From the NCBI RefSeq assembly GCF_023109105.1, contig NZ_JALDTZ010000017.1, positions 1-37,682 of the forward strand: a stretch of 37,682 nucleotides of DNA. The letters run 5' to 3'. The notes beneath the pieces are model-generated. The model saw only the letters and a program-made list of their open reading frames with translations, searched no databases and was not told the DNA's origin. This stretch comes from Streptococcus mitis. GTDB taxonomy: Bacteria > Bacillota > Bacilli > Lactobacillales > Streptococcaceae. The position numbers and the translations under genes are program-made. Of the stretch, positions 27,404-36,315 are shown in pieces; positions within the stretch are counted from its first letter, which is position 1, and every line of letters starts with the position of its first letter.

Positions 27404-28683
27404 CAAAGGTTGTTTTTGAAGAAAAATACTATCCAGCTGTAAAAGAAATGGTTTATCGAGCTCGTTTGTCAAATGGGTTGACAGTTTCTCTTTTGCCTAA
27501 AAAGGAATTTAAAGAGGTTTACGGGAGTGTAACTGTCCAGTTTGGTTCAGTAGATACACTTGTCACAGAATTTGACAGAGGTGTAAAACAATATCCTGCA
27601 GGAATTGCTCACTTTCTTGAACATAAATTATTTGAGAGAGAAGATTCTAGCGATTTGATGTCGGCTTTTACGAGTCTAGGTGCAGATAGTAATGCCTTTA
27701 CAAGTTTTACAAAAACAAACTATCTTTTTTCATCGACGGATTATCTCTTAGAGAATTTAGATTTACTGGATGAATTGGTAACATCAGCACACTTTACTGA
27801 AGATTCCATTTTAAGAGAGCAGGATATTATTCAGCAAGAACGAGAAATGTATCAAGATGATCCAGATTCGTGTTTATTCTTTTCAACTTTAGCGAATCTG
27901 TATCCTGGCACACCTTTAGCAACTGATATAGTTGGAAGTGAGGAATCAATTTCCCAAATCAATTTAACTAATTTGCAAGAAAATTTTACAAGATTTTACA
28001 AACCTGTAAACATGTCTCTGTTTTTAGTTGGCAATTTTGATGTGGAGCTAGTTCAGGACTATTTTGAGAGAAAAGAACTGGAAGATTTAGATGTTCAGGA
28101 ACTAGCAAGAGGAAAGTTTGTTTTACAGCCTGTAAAGCAAACAGACAGCATGAGGATGGAAGTATCTTCTCCCAAACTAGCGATTGGAGTTAGAGGTAAG
28201 CGAGAAGTTGCTAAGGCAGATTGCTACCGATATCATATTTTATTAAAATTATTGTTTGCAATGATGTTTTGTTGGACTTCGGATCGTTTTCAAAAATTAT
28301 ATGAATCAGGTAAAGTAGATGCTTCCTTATCTCTTGAAATTGAAGTAACAAGTCGCTTTCATTTTGTTATGTTGACAATGGATACAAAAGAGCCAGTTGC
28401 TTTATCTCATCAGTTTAGGAAGGCTATTCGTAATTTTACAAAGGATTTAGATATTACAGAGGAACATTTAGACATTATCAAAAGAGAGATGTTTGGAGAA
28501 TTTTTCAGTAGCATGAACTCTCTTGAATTTATTGCAACGCAATATGATGTTTTTGGAAAAGGTGAGACAATTTTTGATTTGCCGAAGATTTTACAGGAAA
28601 TTACTTTAGAGGATGTCCTTGATGCTGGACATCATTTAATAGATGATGGTGATATAGTTGATTTTACAATATTCCCATCGTAG
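27400..28683 (+). CDS. ymfH: M16-family zinc peptidase, active subunit (YmfH-like)
   Basis: The 427-residue product has the complete inverted zinc motif H71-F-L-E74-H75 (AHFLEHKLFE) and the distal glutamate region in QQEREMYQDDP (about 145-155). It is therefore the likely catalytic half of the pair with the preceding gene, cutting peptides in the cytoplasm; no signal peptide is present. Translation is coupled to the inactive partner through the ATGA overlap. rodZ follows after 41 bases. The natural substrate is not known. Confidence 0.93.
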   Translation: MTKVVFEEKYYPAVKEMVYRARLSNGLTVSLLPKKEFKEVYGSVTVQFGSVDTLVTEFDRGVKQYPAGIAHFLEHKLFEREDSSDLMSAFTSLGADSNAFTSFTKTNYLFSSTDYLLENLDLLDELVTSAHFTEDSILREQDIIQQEREMYQDDPDSCLFFSTLANLYPGTPLATDIVGSEESISQINLTNLQENFTRFYKPVNMSLFLVGNFDVELVQDYFERKELEDLDVQELARGKFVLQPVKQTDSMRMEVSSPKLAIGVRGKREVAKADCYRYHILLKLLFAMMFCWTSDRFQKLYESGKVDASLSLEIEVTSRFHFVMLTMDTKEPVALSHQFRKAIRNFTKDLDITEEHLDIIKREMFGEFFSSMNSLEFIATQYDVFGKGETIFDLPKILQEITLEDVLDAGHHLIDDGDIVDFTIFPS

Positions 28684-28724
28684 CAATCTATCATAATAGA
28701 CACTAGAAAGAAGGAATGACAAGT

Positions 28725-29552
28725 ATGAGGAAAAAAACAATTGGTGAGGTTTTACGTTTAGCTAGAACCAACCAAGGGTTAACTTTAGAAGAATTACACA
28801 AAAAAACAGAAATTCAGTTGGATATGTTGGAGGCAATGGAAGCTGATGATTTTGATCAACTTCCTAGTCCCTTTTATACTCGTTCTTTTTTGCGAAAGTA
28901 TGCGTGGGCAGTTGAGTTAGATGAGCGAATTGTCTTGGATGCTTATGATTCTGGGAGCATGATTACCTATGAGGAAGTAGATGTTGATGAAGACGAGTTG
29001 ACAGGTAGAAGACGTTCAAGTAAGAAAAATAAGACATCATTTTTACCTTTATTTTATTTTATACTCTTTGCATTATCGATTGTCATTTTTGTGACTTATT
29101 ATGTTTGGAATTATCTCCAGACTCAACCGGAGCGTTCATCTGCGTCTAGTTATAGTGTAGTCCAAGTAATAAGCTCGACTAGTTCTGTAACTTCATCTTC
29201 AAGTAGTAGTTCATCAAGTAGCTCTTCAAATATGGAACCTGCTATAGGTGTATCAGGTGAAGGAAATAGAGTAGAAGTTGCTTATAAAACGAGCAAAGAA
29301 ACTGCAAAATTACAATTATCAGTCTCAGATGCTAGAAGTTGGGTTAGTATTTCAGAAAGCGATCTTGAGGGTGGTGTGACCTTATCACCGGATAATAAAA
29401 GTGCGGAAACAACAGTTTCAACAAAAAATCCTGTGACCATTACTTTAGGTGTTGTCAAAGGCGTTGCCTTAACAGTAGATAATCAGACTGTTGACTTATC
29501 AAAATTAACAGCTCAGACTGGAAAAATCACTGTAACCTTTACTAAAAATTAA
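28725..29552 (+). CDS. rodZ: Cell-shape regulator RodZ
   Basis: RodZ links the peripheral peptidoglycan machinery to the membrane. The 275-residue product has a cytoplasmic Cro-like helix-turn-helix (1 to about 70), one membrane helix (about 108-130; FLPLFYFILFALSIVIFV), a Ser-rich linker of some 16 residues (about 150-168) and an extracellular beta domain. The start at 28725 (MRKKTIGEVL) sits at correct distance from AAGGA; an ATG at 28716 overlaps that site and is rejected. Position beside mreCD and pgsA fits the role in elongation. Confidence 0.92.
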   Translation: MRKKTIGEVLRLARTNQGLTLEELHKKTEIQLDMLEAMEADDFDQLPSPFYTRSFLRKYAWAVELDERIVLDAYDSGSMITYEEVDVDEDELTGRRRSSKKNKTSFLPLFYFILFALSIVIFVTYYVWNYLQTQPERSSASSYSVVQVISSTSSVTSSSSSSSSSSSSNMEPAIGVSGEGNRVEVAYKTSKETAKLQLSVSDARSWVSISESDLEGGVTLSPDNKSAETTVSTKNPVTITLGVVKGVALTVDNQTVDLSKLTAQTGKITVTFTKN

Positions 29553-29562
29553 GGAAAAACGA

Positions 29563-30108
29563 ATGAAAAAAGAACAAATTCCAAATCTCCTAACAATAGG
29601 TCGAATTCTCTTTATACCTATTTTTATCTTTATTTTAACGATAGGAAATTCGATAGAGGGTCATATAGTGGCAGCTATTATCTTCGCTGTTGCCAGTATT
29701 ACCGACTATTTAGATGGATATTTAGCACGTAAATGGAATGTGGTCAGTAATTTCGGTAAATTTGCAGATCCTATGGCAGATAAACTACTAGTTATGTCGG
29801 CTTTTATTATGCTGATTGAGTTAGGTATGGCTCCGGCTTGGATTGTTGCAGTGATTATTTGTCGTGAATTAGCTGTTACAGGTTTAAGGCTTTTATTGGT
29901 TGAAACTGGTGGAACAGTTTTAGCAGCAGCAATGCCTGGAAAAATTAAAACTTTCAGTCAGATGTTTGCCATTATTTTCTTGCTATTACACTGGACTTTG
30001 ATTGGTCAAGTTCTACTTTATGTAGCCTTGTTTTTCACTATCTACTCTGGCTATGATTATTTCAAGGGTAGTACCTATGTATTTAAAGGGACATTTGGTT
30101 CGAAATGA
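29563..30108 (+). CDS. pgsA: CDP-diacylglycerol-glycerol-3-phosphate 3-phosphatidyltransferase
   Basis: PgsA makes phosphatidylglycerol phosphate, the committed step to phosphatidylglycerol and cardiolipin, at the membrane. The 181-residue product has about five membrane helices and the full CDP-alcohol transferase motif: D48, D51-G52, A55-R56, G65, D69 and D73 (TDYLDGYLAR ... GKFADPMADK). The stop overlaps the ecfA1 start (ATGA), so the genes are translationally coupled. AAGGAAAAACG precedes its ATG. Assignment is certain. Changes in pgsA are known to alter daptomycin susceptibility in streptococci. Confidence 0.97.
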   Translation: MKKEQIPNLLTIGRILFIPIFIFILTIGNSIEGHIVAAIIFAVASITDYLDGYLARKWNVVSNFGKFADPMADKLLVMSAFIMLIELGMAPAWIVAVIICRELAVTGLRLLLVETGGTVLAAAMPGKIKTFSQMFAIIFLLLHWTLIGQVLLYVALFFTIYSGYDYFKGSTYVFKGTFGSK

Positions 30109-30932
30109 AATCAATAATTGATGTAAAAAATCTTTCTTTTCGTTATAAGGAAAGTCAGGAATACTATGATGTGAAAGATATTACGTTTCACGTGAAACGT
30201 GGAGAATGGCTTTCGATTGTAGGGCATAATGGTAGTGGTAAATCAACTACTGTCCGGTTAATTGATGGCTTATTGGAAGCGGAATCTGGAGAGATTGTAA
30301 TTGATGGTCAACGGTTGACTGAGGAAAATGTTTGGAATATACGTCGTCAAATCGGTATGGTTTTTCAAAATCCAGACAATCAATTTGTTGGAGCGACTGT
30401 TGAAGATGATGTCGCCTTTGGTTTGGAAAATCAGGGCCTTTCTCGTCAAGAAATGAAAAGGAGAGTGGAAGAAGCTCTGGATTTGGTTGGCATGTTGGAC
30501 TTTAAAAAGAGAGAGCCAGCGCGTCTATCAGGTGGCCAAAAGCAACGTGTGGCTATTGCAGGTGTTGTAGCTCTAAGACCAGCTATTTTAATCCTAGATG
30601 AAGCGACAAGTATGTTGGATCCTGAGGGACGAAGAGAACTCATTGAGACAGTAAAAGGAATTCGAAAAGACTATGATATGACAGTCATTTCCATTACTCA
30701 TGATTTGGAAGAAGTTGCCATGAGTGATCGTGTATTGGTCATGAAAAAAGGATCGATTGAATCAACTAGTAATCCAAGGGAGCTTTTCTCTCGAAATGAT
30801 TTAGATCAAATTGGATTAGACGATCCTTTTGCTAATCAATTAAAACATTCTTTGAGCCAGAATGGCTATGATTTACCTGAAAATTATTTGACAGAAAGTG
30901 AGCTAGAGGATAAGCTATGGGAATTGCTCTAG
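30105..30932 (+). CDS. ecfA1: ECF transporter ATPase EcfA1
   Basis: EcfA1 is one of two ATPases that power energy-coupling factor vitamin importers shared by many S components. The 275-residue product has Walker [10 protein letters not shown] (40-48), Q-loop [10 protein letters not shown], signature LSGGQKQR and Walker [13 protein letters not shown] perfect parS site spans codons 27-32. The start overlaps pgsA by four bases, and the stop overlaps ecfA2 by 16 bases, which makes coupled synthesis of the A1/A2 pair likely. No S component lies in this window, as expected for a group II module. Confidence 0.96.
   Translation: MKSIIDVKNLSFRYKESQEYYDVKDITFHVKRGEWLSIVGHNGSGKSTTVRLIDGLLEAESGEIVIDGQRLTEENVWNIRRQIGMVFQNPDNQFVGATVEDDVAFGLENQGLSRQEMKRRVEEALDLVGMLDFKKREPARLSGGQKQRVAIAGVVALRPAILILDEATSMLDPEGRRELIETVKGIRKDYDMTVISITHDLEEVAMSDRVLVMKKGSIESTSNPRELFSRNDLDQIGLDDPFANQLKHSLSQNGYDLPENYLTESELEDKLWELL
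30183..30200. promoter_or_regulatory. parS site within ecfA1
   Basis: CGTTTCACGTGAAACG (30184-30199) matches the parS consensus in the 14-base core; the perfect palindrome is 18 bases. It lies about 22 kb from the dnaA start, in the reading frame ACG-TTT-CAC-GTG-AAA-CGT. Confidence 0.92.
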
Positions 30933-31756
30933 AAAATGTGAGTTTTACGTATCAAGAAGGGACTCCCTTAGCTTCAACAGCTTTGTCAGATGTTTCTTTG
31001 ATGATTGAAGATGGTTCTTATACGGCTTTAATTGGCCACACAGGTAGTGGTAAATCAACTATTTTACAACTGTTAAATGGTTTGTTGGTTCCAAGTCAAG
31101 GGAGTGTGCGGGTTTTTGATACCTTAATCACCTCGACTTCTAAAAATAAAGATATTCGTCAAATTAGAAAACAGGTTGGCTTGGTATTTCAGTTTGCTGA
31201 AAATCAGATTTTTGAAGAAACGGTTTTGAAAGACGTTGCTTTTGGCCCGCAAAATTTTGGAATTTCTGAAGAAGATGCGGAGAAGATTGCGCGTGAGAAA
31301 CTGGCTCTGGTTGGAATTGATGAATCACTTTTTGATCGTAGTCCGTTTGAGCTGTCAGGTGGACAAATGAGACGTGTCGCCATTGCAGGCATACTTGCCA
31401 TGGATCCAGCTATATTAGTCTTAGATGAACCCACAGCAGGCCTAGATCCTCTGGGGAGAAAAGAGTTGATGAATTTGTTCAAAAAACTCCACCAGTCAGG
31501 GATGACTATTGTCTTGGTAACGCATTTGATGGATGATGTTGCTGAATATGCAAATCAAGTCTATGTGATGGAAAAGGGACATTTAGTTAAGGGTGGTAAA
31601 CCAAGTGATGTCTTTCAAGATGTTGTCTTTATGGAAGAAGTGCAGTTGGGAGTACCTAAAATTACGGCCTTTTGTAAACGATTGGCTGATAGAGGCGTGT
31701 CATTTAAACGATTACCGATTAAGATAGAGGAGTTCAAGGAGTCGCTAAATGGATAG
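30917..31756 (+). CDS. ecfA2: ECF transporter ATPase EcfA2
   Basis: EcfA2 is the second ATPase of the ECF importer and forms a heterodimer with EcfA1. The 279-residue product has Walker [10 protein letters not shown] (about 40-48), Q-loop [12 protein letters not shown], signature LSGGQMRR and Walker [12 protein letters not shown]. The longer C-terminal domain ([16 protein letters not shown]) is typical of A2. The start lies inside the ecfA1 end and the stop overlaps ecfT by eight bases, so the three are made as one unit. Confidence 0.96.
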   Translation: MGIALENVSFTYQEGTPLASTALSDVSLMIEDGSYTALIGHTGSGKSTILQLLNGLLVPSQGSVRVFDTLITSTSKNKDIRQIRKQVGLVFQFAENQIFEETVLKDVAFGPQNFGISEEDAEKIAREKLALVGIDESLFDRSPFELSGGQMRRVAIAGILAMDPAILVLDEPTAGLDPLGRKELMNLFKKLHQSGMTIVLVTHLMDDVAEYANQVYVMEKGHLVKGGKPSDVFQDVVFMEEVQLGVPKITAFCKRLADRGVSFKRLPIKIEEFKESLNG

Positions 31757-32543
31757 TATGATTTTGGGGCGTTATATCCCAGGGGATTCGATTGTTCACC
31801 GATTGGATCCGCGTAGTAAATTACTGGCTATGATGCTACTGATTTTAATTGTTTTTTGGGCTAATAATCCCTTGACGAATCTAATTCTTTTTATAGCGAC
31901 AGGGATATTTATTGCCTTGTCAGGAGTATCTCTTTCATTTTTTATTCAGGGCTTGAAGTCTATGTTTTTCTTGATTGCCTTCACAACTATTTTCCAACTG
32001 TTTTTCATTTCTAATGGGAATGTTTTATTTGAGTTTTCGTTTGTGAGAATAACAGATTATGCTTTGCAACAAGCTGGAATTATCTTTTGTCGCTTTGTAT
32101 TGATTATTTTCTTTTCTACTTTGTTAACCTTAACGACCATGCCCTTAAGTTTGGCATCAGCTGTCGAAGCTTTATTAGCGCCTTTAAAGCGTGTGAAAGT
32201 TCCAGTTCATGAAATTGGTTTGATGCTGTCTATGAGTTTGCGTTTTGTTCCGACCTTAATGGATGATACGACGCGGATTATGAATGCACAGAAAGCGCGT
32301 GGAGTGGATTTTGGAGAAGGAAGCATTGTTCAAAAAGTAAAGGCGATGATTCCTATTTTGATTCCTCTTTTTGCGACAAGTTTAAAACGTGCAGATTCCT
32401 TGGCTATTGCCATGGAAGCGCGTGGTTATCAGGGTGGAAAAGGCAGAAGTCAATACCGACAATTGGAATGGACTCGAAAGGACACGCTGACCATTCTTGT
32501 TATTATCATACTTGGTGCTTGCTTGTTTTTCTTAAAATCTTAG
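31749..32543 (+). CDS. ecfT: ECF transporter transmembrane component EcfT
   Basis: EcfT is the integral membrane scaffold that couples EcfA1/EcfA2 to substrate-binding S components. The 264-residue product has about six hydrophobic helices and two cytoplasmic coupling helices with the family's Ala-Arg-Gly motifs: QKARGVDF and [15 protein letters not shown] lies eight bases before the ATG at 31749; an alternative ATG three codons later (31758) cannot be excluded. Together with ecfA1-ecfA2 this is a complete energizing module lacking a dedicated S protein. Confidence 0.95.
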   Translation: MDSMILGRYIPGDSIVHRLDPRSKLLAMMLLILIVFWANNPLTNLILFIATGIFIALSGVSLSFFIQGLKSMFFLIAFTTIFQLFFISNGNVLFEFSFVRITDYALQQAGIIFCRFVLIIFFSTLLTLTTMPLSLASAVEALLAPLKRVKVPVHEIGLMLSMSLRFVPTLMDDTTRIMNAQKARGVDFGEGSIVQKVKAMIPILIPLFATSLKRADSLAIAMEARGYQGGKGRSQYRQLEWTRKDTLTILVIIILGACLFFLKS

Positions 32544-32602
32544 TAGCTTTTAAAGCATTGATTAAAAGTTACTGTAACAGTTTTTGATATAAAGGTAGGG
32601 AT

Positions 32603-33421
32603 ATGAACCGTTTTAAAAAATCAAAATATGTCATTATTGTTTTTGTCACTGTTCTGCTTGTGTCAGCTCTCTTAGCGACGACTTATTCAAGTGCAATTGT
32701 TACAAAATTAGGAGATGGAATCTCATTGGTTGATAGAGTTGTACAAAAACCTTTTCAGTTGTTTGATTCTGTCAAATCAGATTTGGCTCACTTGACACGA
32801 ACATATAATGAAAATGAAAGTTTGAAGAAACAGATTTACCAATTAGAAGTTAAATCAAATGAGGCGGAAAGTTTAAAGACGGAAAATGAACAACTGCGCC
32901 AATTACTTGATATGAAGTCCAAATTGCAAGCTACAAAGACTTTAGCAGCAGATGTAATTATGCGTTCTCCGGTATCTTGGAAGCAGGAGTTAACCCTAGA
33001 CGCAGGCAAATCAAAAGGGGCTTCTGAGAACATGTTAGCCATTGCAAATGGTGGTTTGATTGGAAGTGTTTCAAAAGTAGAGGAGAACTCTACTATGGTA
33101 AACCTACTGACAAATACGGAAAATGCTGATAAGATTTCGGTTAAAATTCAACATGGTTCTACTACAATTTATGGAATTATTGTTGGCTATGACAAGGAAA
33201 ATGACGTTCTCAAAATTAGTCAATTAAATAGTAATAGCGATATTAGTGCGGGAGATAAGGTGACAACAGGTGGATTAGGAAACTTTAATGTTGCGGATAT
33301 TCCAGTTGGTGAAGTGGTTGCTACAACGCATAGTACGGACTATTTGACACGAGAAGTAACTGTTAAATTGAGTGCAGATACGCGTAATGTGGATGTGATA
33401 GAATTAGTGGGGAATTCATAA
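32603..33421 (+). CDS. mreC: Cell-shape protein MreC
   Basis: MreC is a bitopic scaffold that organises the elongasome outside the membrane. The 272-residue product has an N-terminal membrane anchor (about 9-30; VIIVFVTVLLVSALLATT), a coiled coil (about 68-105; NENESLKKQIYQLEVKSNEA), and a C-terminal beta-barrel domain. AAAGGTAGGG precedes the ATG. The stop overlaps the mreD start (TAATG). No mreB is present, as in other ovoid cocci, so the pair acts with PBP2b/RodA in peripheral growth. The 59-base gap from ecfT holds no convincing promoter. Confidence 0.95.
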   Translation: MNRFKKSKYVIIVFVTVLLVSALLATTYSSAIVTKLGDGISLVDRVVQKPFQLFDSVKSDLAHLTRTYNENESLKKQIYQLEVKSNEAESLKTENEQLRQLLDMKSKLQATKTLAADVIMRSPVSWKQELTLDAGKSKGASENMLAIANGGLIGSVSKVEENSTMVNLLTNTENADKISVKIQHGSTTIYGIIVGYDKENDVLKISQLNSNSDISAGDKVTTGGLGNFNVADIPVGEVVATTHSTDYLTREVTVKLSADTRNVDVIELVGNS

Positions 33422-33915
33422 TGAGACAGTTGAAGCGGGTTGGAGTATTTTTATTGCTTCCTTTCTTTGTTCTAATTGATGCCCATATTAGTCAGCTTCT
33501 GGGCTCATTTTTTCCCCACGTGCAGTTGGCTAGTCATTTTCTATTTTTATTTCTCTTATTTGAGACGATTGAAGTATCAGAGTATCTCTATTTAGCCTAT
33601 TGTTTTGTAGTGGGTCTGGTTTATGATATTTACTTTTTCCACTTGATAGGGATTGCGACTCTGTTATTCGTCTTGTTGGGGGCATTTCTCCATAAATTTA
33701 ATAGTGTTATTTTATTGAATCGTTGGACGAGAATGTTGGCAATTATTGTCATGACTTTTCTATTTGAGATGGGAGCTTATATACTTGCAATAGTGGTAGG
33801 TCTAACTGTGGATAGTATATCTTTGTTCATAGTCTATAGTTTAGTGCCATCAATGATTTTGAACCTTATATGGATGATTATTTTTCAGTTTATTTTTGAA
33901 AAATTTTACCTATAA
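33421..33915 (+). CDS. mreD: Cell-shape protein MreD
   Basis: MreD is a small integral membrane partner of MreC. The 164-residue product is almost entirely hydrophobic, with about five or six membrane helices, and ends in FQFIFEKFYL. Its ATG overlaps the mreC stop by one base, so it is translationally coupled. A rho-independent terminator follows, which also contains the WalR box of pcsB. Confidence 0.93.
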   Translation: MRQLKRVGVFLLLPFFVLIDAHISQLLGSFFPHVQLASHFLFLFLLFETIEVSEYLYLAYCFVVGLVYDIYFFHLIGIATLLFVLLGAFLHKFNSVILLNRWTRMLAIIVMTFLFEMGAYILAIVVGLTVDSISLFIVYSLVPSMILNLIWMIIFQFIFEKFYL

Positions 33916-33929
33916 GAAAGAAATAAAAA

Positions 33930-33946
33930 TGTAACAAAGGCGTAAT
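33930..33946 (+). promoter_or_regulatory. WalR (VicR) binding site of pcsB
   Basis: TGTAAC-AAAGG-CGTAAT fits the WalR consensus TGTWAH-N5-TGTWAH with one mismatch in the second half-site. It lies 22 bases before the -10 TATACT (33968-33973), where an activator would sit over a poor -35. WalRK control of pcsB is established in pneumococcus. The repeat shares bases with the mreD terminator stem. Confidence 0.82.
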
Positions 33947-33965
33947 ATTCATTAGGCCTTTTTTT
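33936..33965 (+). terminator. Terminator of mreCD
   Basis: AAAGGC (33936-33941) and TAAT pair with ATTA and GCCTTT (33956-33961) around the loop ATTC, with one G-G mismatch, and a run of Ts follows. It separates mreCD from pcsB. Confidence 0.78.
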
Positions 33966-33967
33966 GG

Positions 33968-33973
33968 TATACT
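33968..33973 (+). promoter_or_regulatory. -10 element of pcsB
   Basis: TATACT lies 36 bases before the pcsB start. The position 17 bases upstream has no -35 match, which fits WalR dependence. Confidence 0.65.
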
Positions 33974-34008
33974 AGTATTGTCTTTAAAAGAAGGAGTATC
34001 TACGTAAT

Positions 34009-35232
34009 ATGAAGAAAAAAATCTTAGCGTCACTTTTACTAAGTACAGTAATGGTTTCTCAAGTTGCTGTTTTAACAACTGCGCATGCAGAAACTACTGA
34101 TGACAAAATTGCTGCTCAAGATAATAAAATTAGTAATTTAACAGCACAACAACAAGAAGCTCAAAAACAAGTTGATCAAATTCAGGAGCAAGTATCTGCT
34201 ATTCAAACAGAGCAATCAAACTTGCAATCTGAAAATGATAGACTACAAGCAGAATCTAAAAAGCTTGAGAGTGAAATTACAGAACTTTCTAAGAATATTG
34301 TATCTCGTAATGATTCATTGCAAAAACAAGCTCGTAGTGCTCAAACAAATGGAGCTGCAACAAATTACATCAATACAATTGTAAACTCAAAATCAATTAC
34401 AGAAGCTATTTCACGTGTTGCTGCAATGAGTGAAATAGTGTCTGCAAACAACAAAATGTTGGAACAACAAAAAGCAGATAAAAAAGCTATTTCTGAAAAA
34501 CAAGTAGCCAACAATGATGCAATTAATACAGTTATTGTAAATCAGCAAAAACTAGCTGATGATGCTCAAACATTAACTACAAAACAAGCTGAATTGAAAG
34601 CTGCAGAATTGAATCTTGCTGCTGAAAAGGCTACTGCAGAGGATGAAAAAGCAAGTTTACTTGAGAAAAAAGCTGCAGCGGAAGCAGAAGCTAAAGCAGC
34701 AGCAGAAGCAGAAGCAGCTTATAAAGCTAAACAAGCAAGTCAACAACAAACAGTCGTTGCTTCTGGGAATACAACTTTTACAGCAGAAGTTCAAGCAGTA
34801 TTTACTGCTTCTTCATCTGAATCATCTTCAAGTAGTGCTTCAACAGAATCAACAAGCTACACTCCTGCACCAGTAAAACATCGTCCAACATACAGTACAA
34901 ACGCTTCAAGTTATCCAATTGGTGAGTGTACATGGGGAGCTAAAACATTGGCACCTTGGGCTGGAGATTACTGGGGTAATGGAGCACAGTGGGCTACAAG
35001 TGCAGCTGCTGCAGGATTCCGCACAGGATCTACACCTCAAGTTGGTGCCATTGCATGTTGGAATGATGGTGGATATGGACACGTAGCCGTGGTTACAGCT
35101 GTTTCATCATCAACAAGTATCCAAGTATCTGAATCAAACTATGGTGGAAACCGTACAATCGGAAACAAACGTGGATGGTTCAATCCTACTACAACTTCAG
35201 AAGGTTTTGTAACATATATCTATCCAAACTAA
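34009..35232 (+). CDS. pcsB: Secreted division protein PcsB (CHAP domain hydrolase)
   Basis: PcsB is an extracellular, FtsEX-activated peptidoglycan hydrolase needed for daughter-cell separation. The 407-residue product has a signal peptide (1-27, ending AHA), a long Gln/Glu/Lys-rich coiled coil (about 30-250), a Ser/Thr/Ala linker, and a C-terminal CHAP domain with catalytic C307 (GECTWG) and H358 (GYGHVAVV), 51 residues apart. The start ATG follows AAGGAG. It is some 15 residues longer than the pneumococcal protein I remember, apparently in the linker. A WalR box and terminator lie upstream, and its own terminator downstream. Confidence 0.97.
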   Translation: MKKKILASLLLSTVMVSQVAVLTTAHAETTDDKIAAQDNKISNLTAQQQEAQKQVDQIQEQVSAIQTEQSNLQSENDRLQAESKKLESEITELSKNIVSRNDSLQKQARSAQTNGAATNYINTIVNSKSITEAISRVAAMSEIVSANNKMLEQQKADKKAISEKQVANNDAINTVIVNQQKLADDAQTLTTKQAELKAAELNLAAEKATAEDEKASLLEKKAAAEAEAKAAAEAEAAYKAKQASQQQTVVASGNTTFTAEVQAVFTASSSESSSSSASTESTSYTPAPVKHRPTYSTNASSYPIGECTWGAKTLAPWAGDYWGNGAQWATSAAAAGFRTGSTPQVGAIACWNDGGYGHVAVVTAVSSSTSIQVSESNYGGNRTIGNKRGWFNPTTTSEGFVTYIYPN

Positions 35233-35243
35233 TGAATAAAACG

Positions 35244-35268
35244 AAGAGGCTCGATTTGAGTCTCTTTT
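35244..35268 (+). terminator. Terminator of pcsB
   Basis: AAGAGGCTC (35244-35252) pairs with GAGTCTCTT (35258-35266), with one G-U pair, followed by Ts. Confidence 0.85.
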
Positions 35269-35312
35269 ATGATTTATATAGTGAACTTACTCTAAAAATC
35301 TACTAAAATCGC

Positions 35313-35341
35313 TTGAAAATATTGAAAAAGTATGGTAGAAT
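35313..35341 (+). promoter_or_regulatory. Promoter of rpsB-tsf
   Basis: TTGAAA (35313-35318) and TAGAAT (35336-35341) are separated by 17 bases. The mRNA leader before rpsB would be about 110 bases. Confidence 0.8.
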
Positions 35342-35347
35342 GAAACT

Positions 35348-35457
35348 TGTCGTGTGAACGATAATACTCATTCTTGATGAATTGTGAAACAGTTGCCCTT
35401 GGGTCGTTTTGCGAGTTGAAGTCAAGAAGAGGAAAAAAACAAAAAGGAGAAATACTC
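35348..35457 (+). promoter_or_regulatory. Leader of rpsB mRNA
   Basis: The region between the likely start point and the rpsB ATG is long for a housekeeping gene and ends in AAAAAGGAGAAAT. It may contain an S2-responsive structure, as rpsB leaders do elsewhere, but I could not define a convincing stem. No known riboswitch is recognised. Confidence 0.35.
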
Positions 35458-36237
35458 ATGGCAGTAATTTCAATGAAACAACTTCTTGAGGCTGGTGTAC
35501 ACTTTGGTCACCAGACTCGTCGCTGGAACCCTAAGATGGCTAAGTACATCTTCACTGAGCGTAACGGAATCCACGTTATCGACTTGCAACAAACTGTAAA
35601 ATACGCTGACCAAGCTTACGATTTCATGCGTGATGCAGCAGCTAACGATGCAGTTGTATTGTTTGTTGGTACCAAGAAACAAGCAGCTGATGCAGTTGCT
35701 GAAGAAGCAGTACGTTCAGGTCAATATTTCATCAACCACCGTTGGTTGGGTGGAACTCTTACAAACTGGGGAACAATCCAAAAACGTATCGCTCGTTTGA
35801 AAGAAATCAAACGTATGGAAGAAGATGGAACTTTCGAAGTTCTTCCTAAGAAAGAAGTTGCACTTCTTAACAAACAACGTGCACGTCTTGAAAAATTCTT
35901 GGGAGGTATCGAAGATATGCCTCGTATCCCAGATGTGATGTACGTAGTTGACCCACATAAAGAGCAAATCGCTGTTAAAGAAGCTAAAAAATTGGGAATC
36001 CCAGTTGTAGCGATGGTTGACACAAATACAGATCCAGATGATATCGATGTAATCATCCCAGCTAACGATGACGCTATCCGCGCTGTTAAATTGATTACAG
36101 CTAAATTGGCTGACGCTATCATCGAAGGACGTCAAGGTGAAGATGCAGCAGCAGTTGAAGCAGAATTTGCAGCTTCAGAAGCTCAAGCAGATTCAATTGA
36201 AGAAATCGTTGAAGTTGTAGAAGGCGACAACGCTTAA
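35458..36237 (+). CDS. rpsB: 30S ribosomal protein S2
   Basis: S2 binds the 30S head and helps recruit S1. The 259-residue product has the S2 signatures [22 protein letters not shown] near the N-terminus and [12 protein letters not shown] in the centre, and an acidic C-terminal tail. Start at 35458 follows AAGGAGAAAT; an in-frame extension to 35374 runs through the leader RNA and is rejected. Codon usage is strongly biased, as expected for high expression. tsf follows with a hairpin between them. Confidence 0.98.
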   Translation: MAVISMKQLLEAGVHFGHQTRRWNPKMAKYIFTERNGIHVIDLQQTVKYADQAYDFMRDAAANDAVVLFVGTKKQAADAVAEEAVRSGQYFINHRWLGGTLTNWGTIQKRIARLKEIKRMEEDGTFEVLPKKEVALLNKQRARLEKFLGGIEDMPRIPDVMYVVDPHKEQIAVKEAKKLGIPVVAMVDTNTDPDDIDVIIPANDDAIRAVKLITAKLADAIIEGRQGEDAAAVEAEFAASEAQADSIEEIVEVVEGDNA

Positions 36238-36258
36238 TTTATATAAATAGTAATTACC

Positions 36259-36294
36259 TAGGAGGGCGGGGCTTAGCCCGGCTCTCCTATTTTT
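36259..36294 (+). terminator. Attenuator hairpin between rpsB and tsf
   Basis: TAGGAG (36259-36264) pairs with CTCCTA (36284-36289), continuing through a GC-rich inner stem with a TTA loop, and five Ts follow. It is a strong rho-independent terminator shape and would cap only part of the transcripts, leaving tsf at a lower level than rpsB. An alternative pairing hides the tsf ribosome binding site. Confidence 0.85.
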
Positions 36295-36315
36295 AAAAAA
36301 TATAGGAGAATCAAA

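Noticed and set aside
32544..32602. Promoter TGATATAAA before mreC and palindrome GTTACTGTAAC
   Set aside because: Transcription from this -10 would start after the mreC ribosome binding site; the palindrome is short and has no U-run. Neither is supported strongly enough.
34172..34876. Lys/Gln/Leu-rich alternative frames inside pcsB
   Set aside because: They are frame-shifted shadows of the coiled coil, with low complexity and no initiation signals.
35385..35395. Third parS half-site GTGAAACAG near rpsB
   Set aside because: Only one arm matches; the other half lacks GTTTCAC, so it is not a ParB site.
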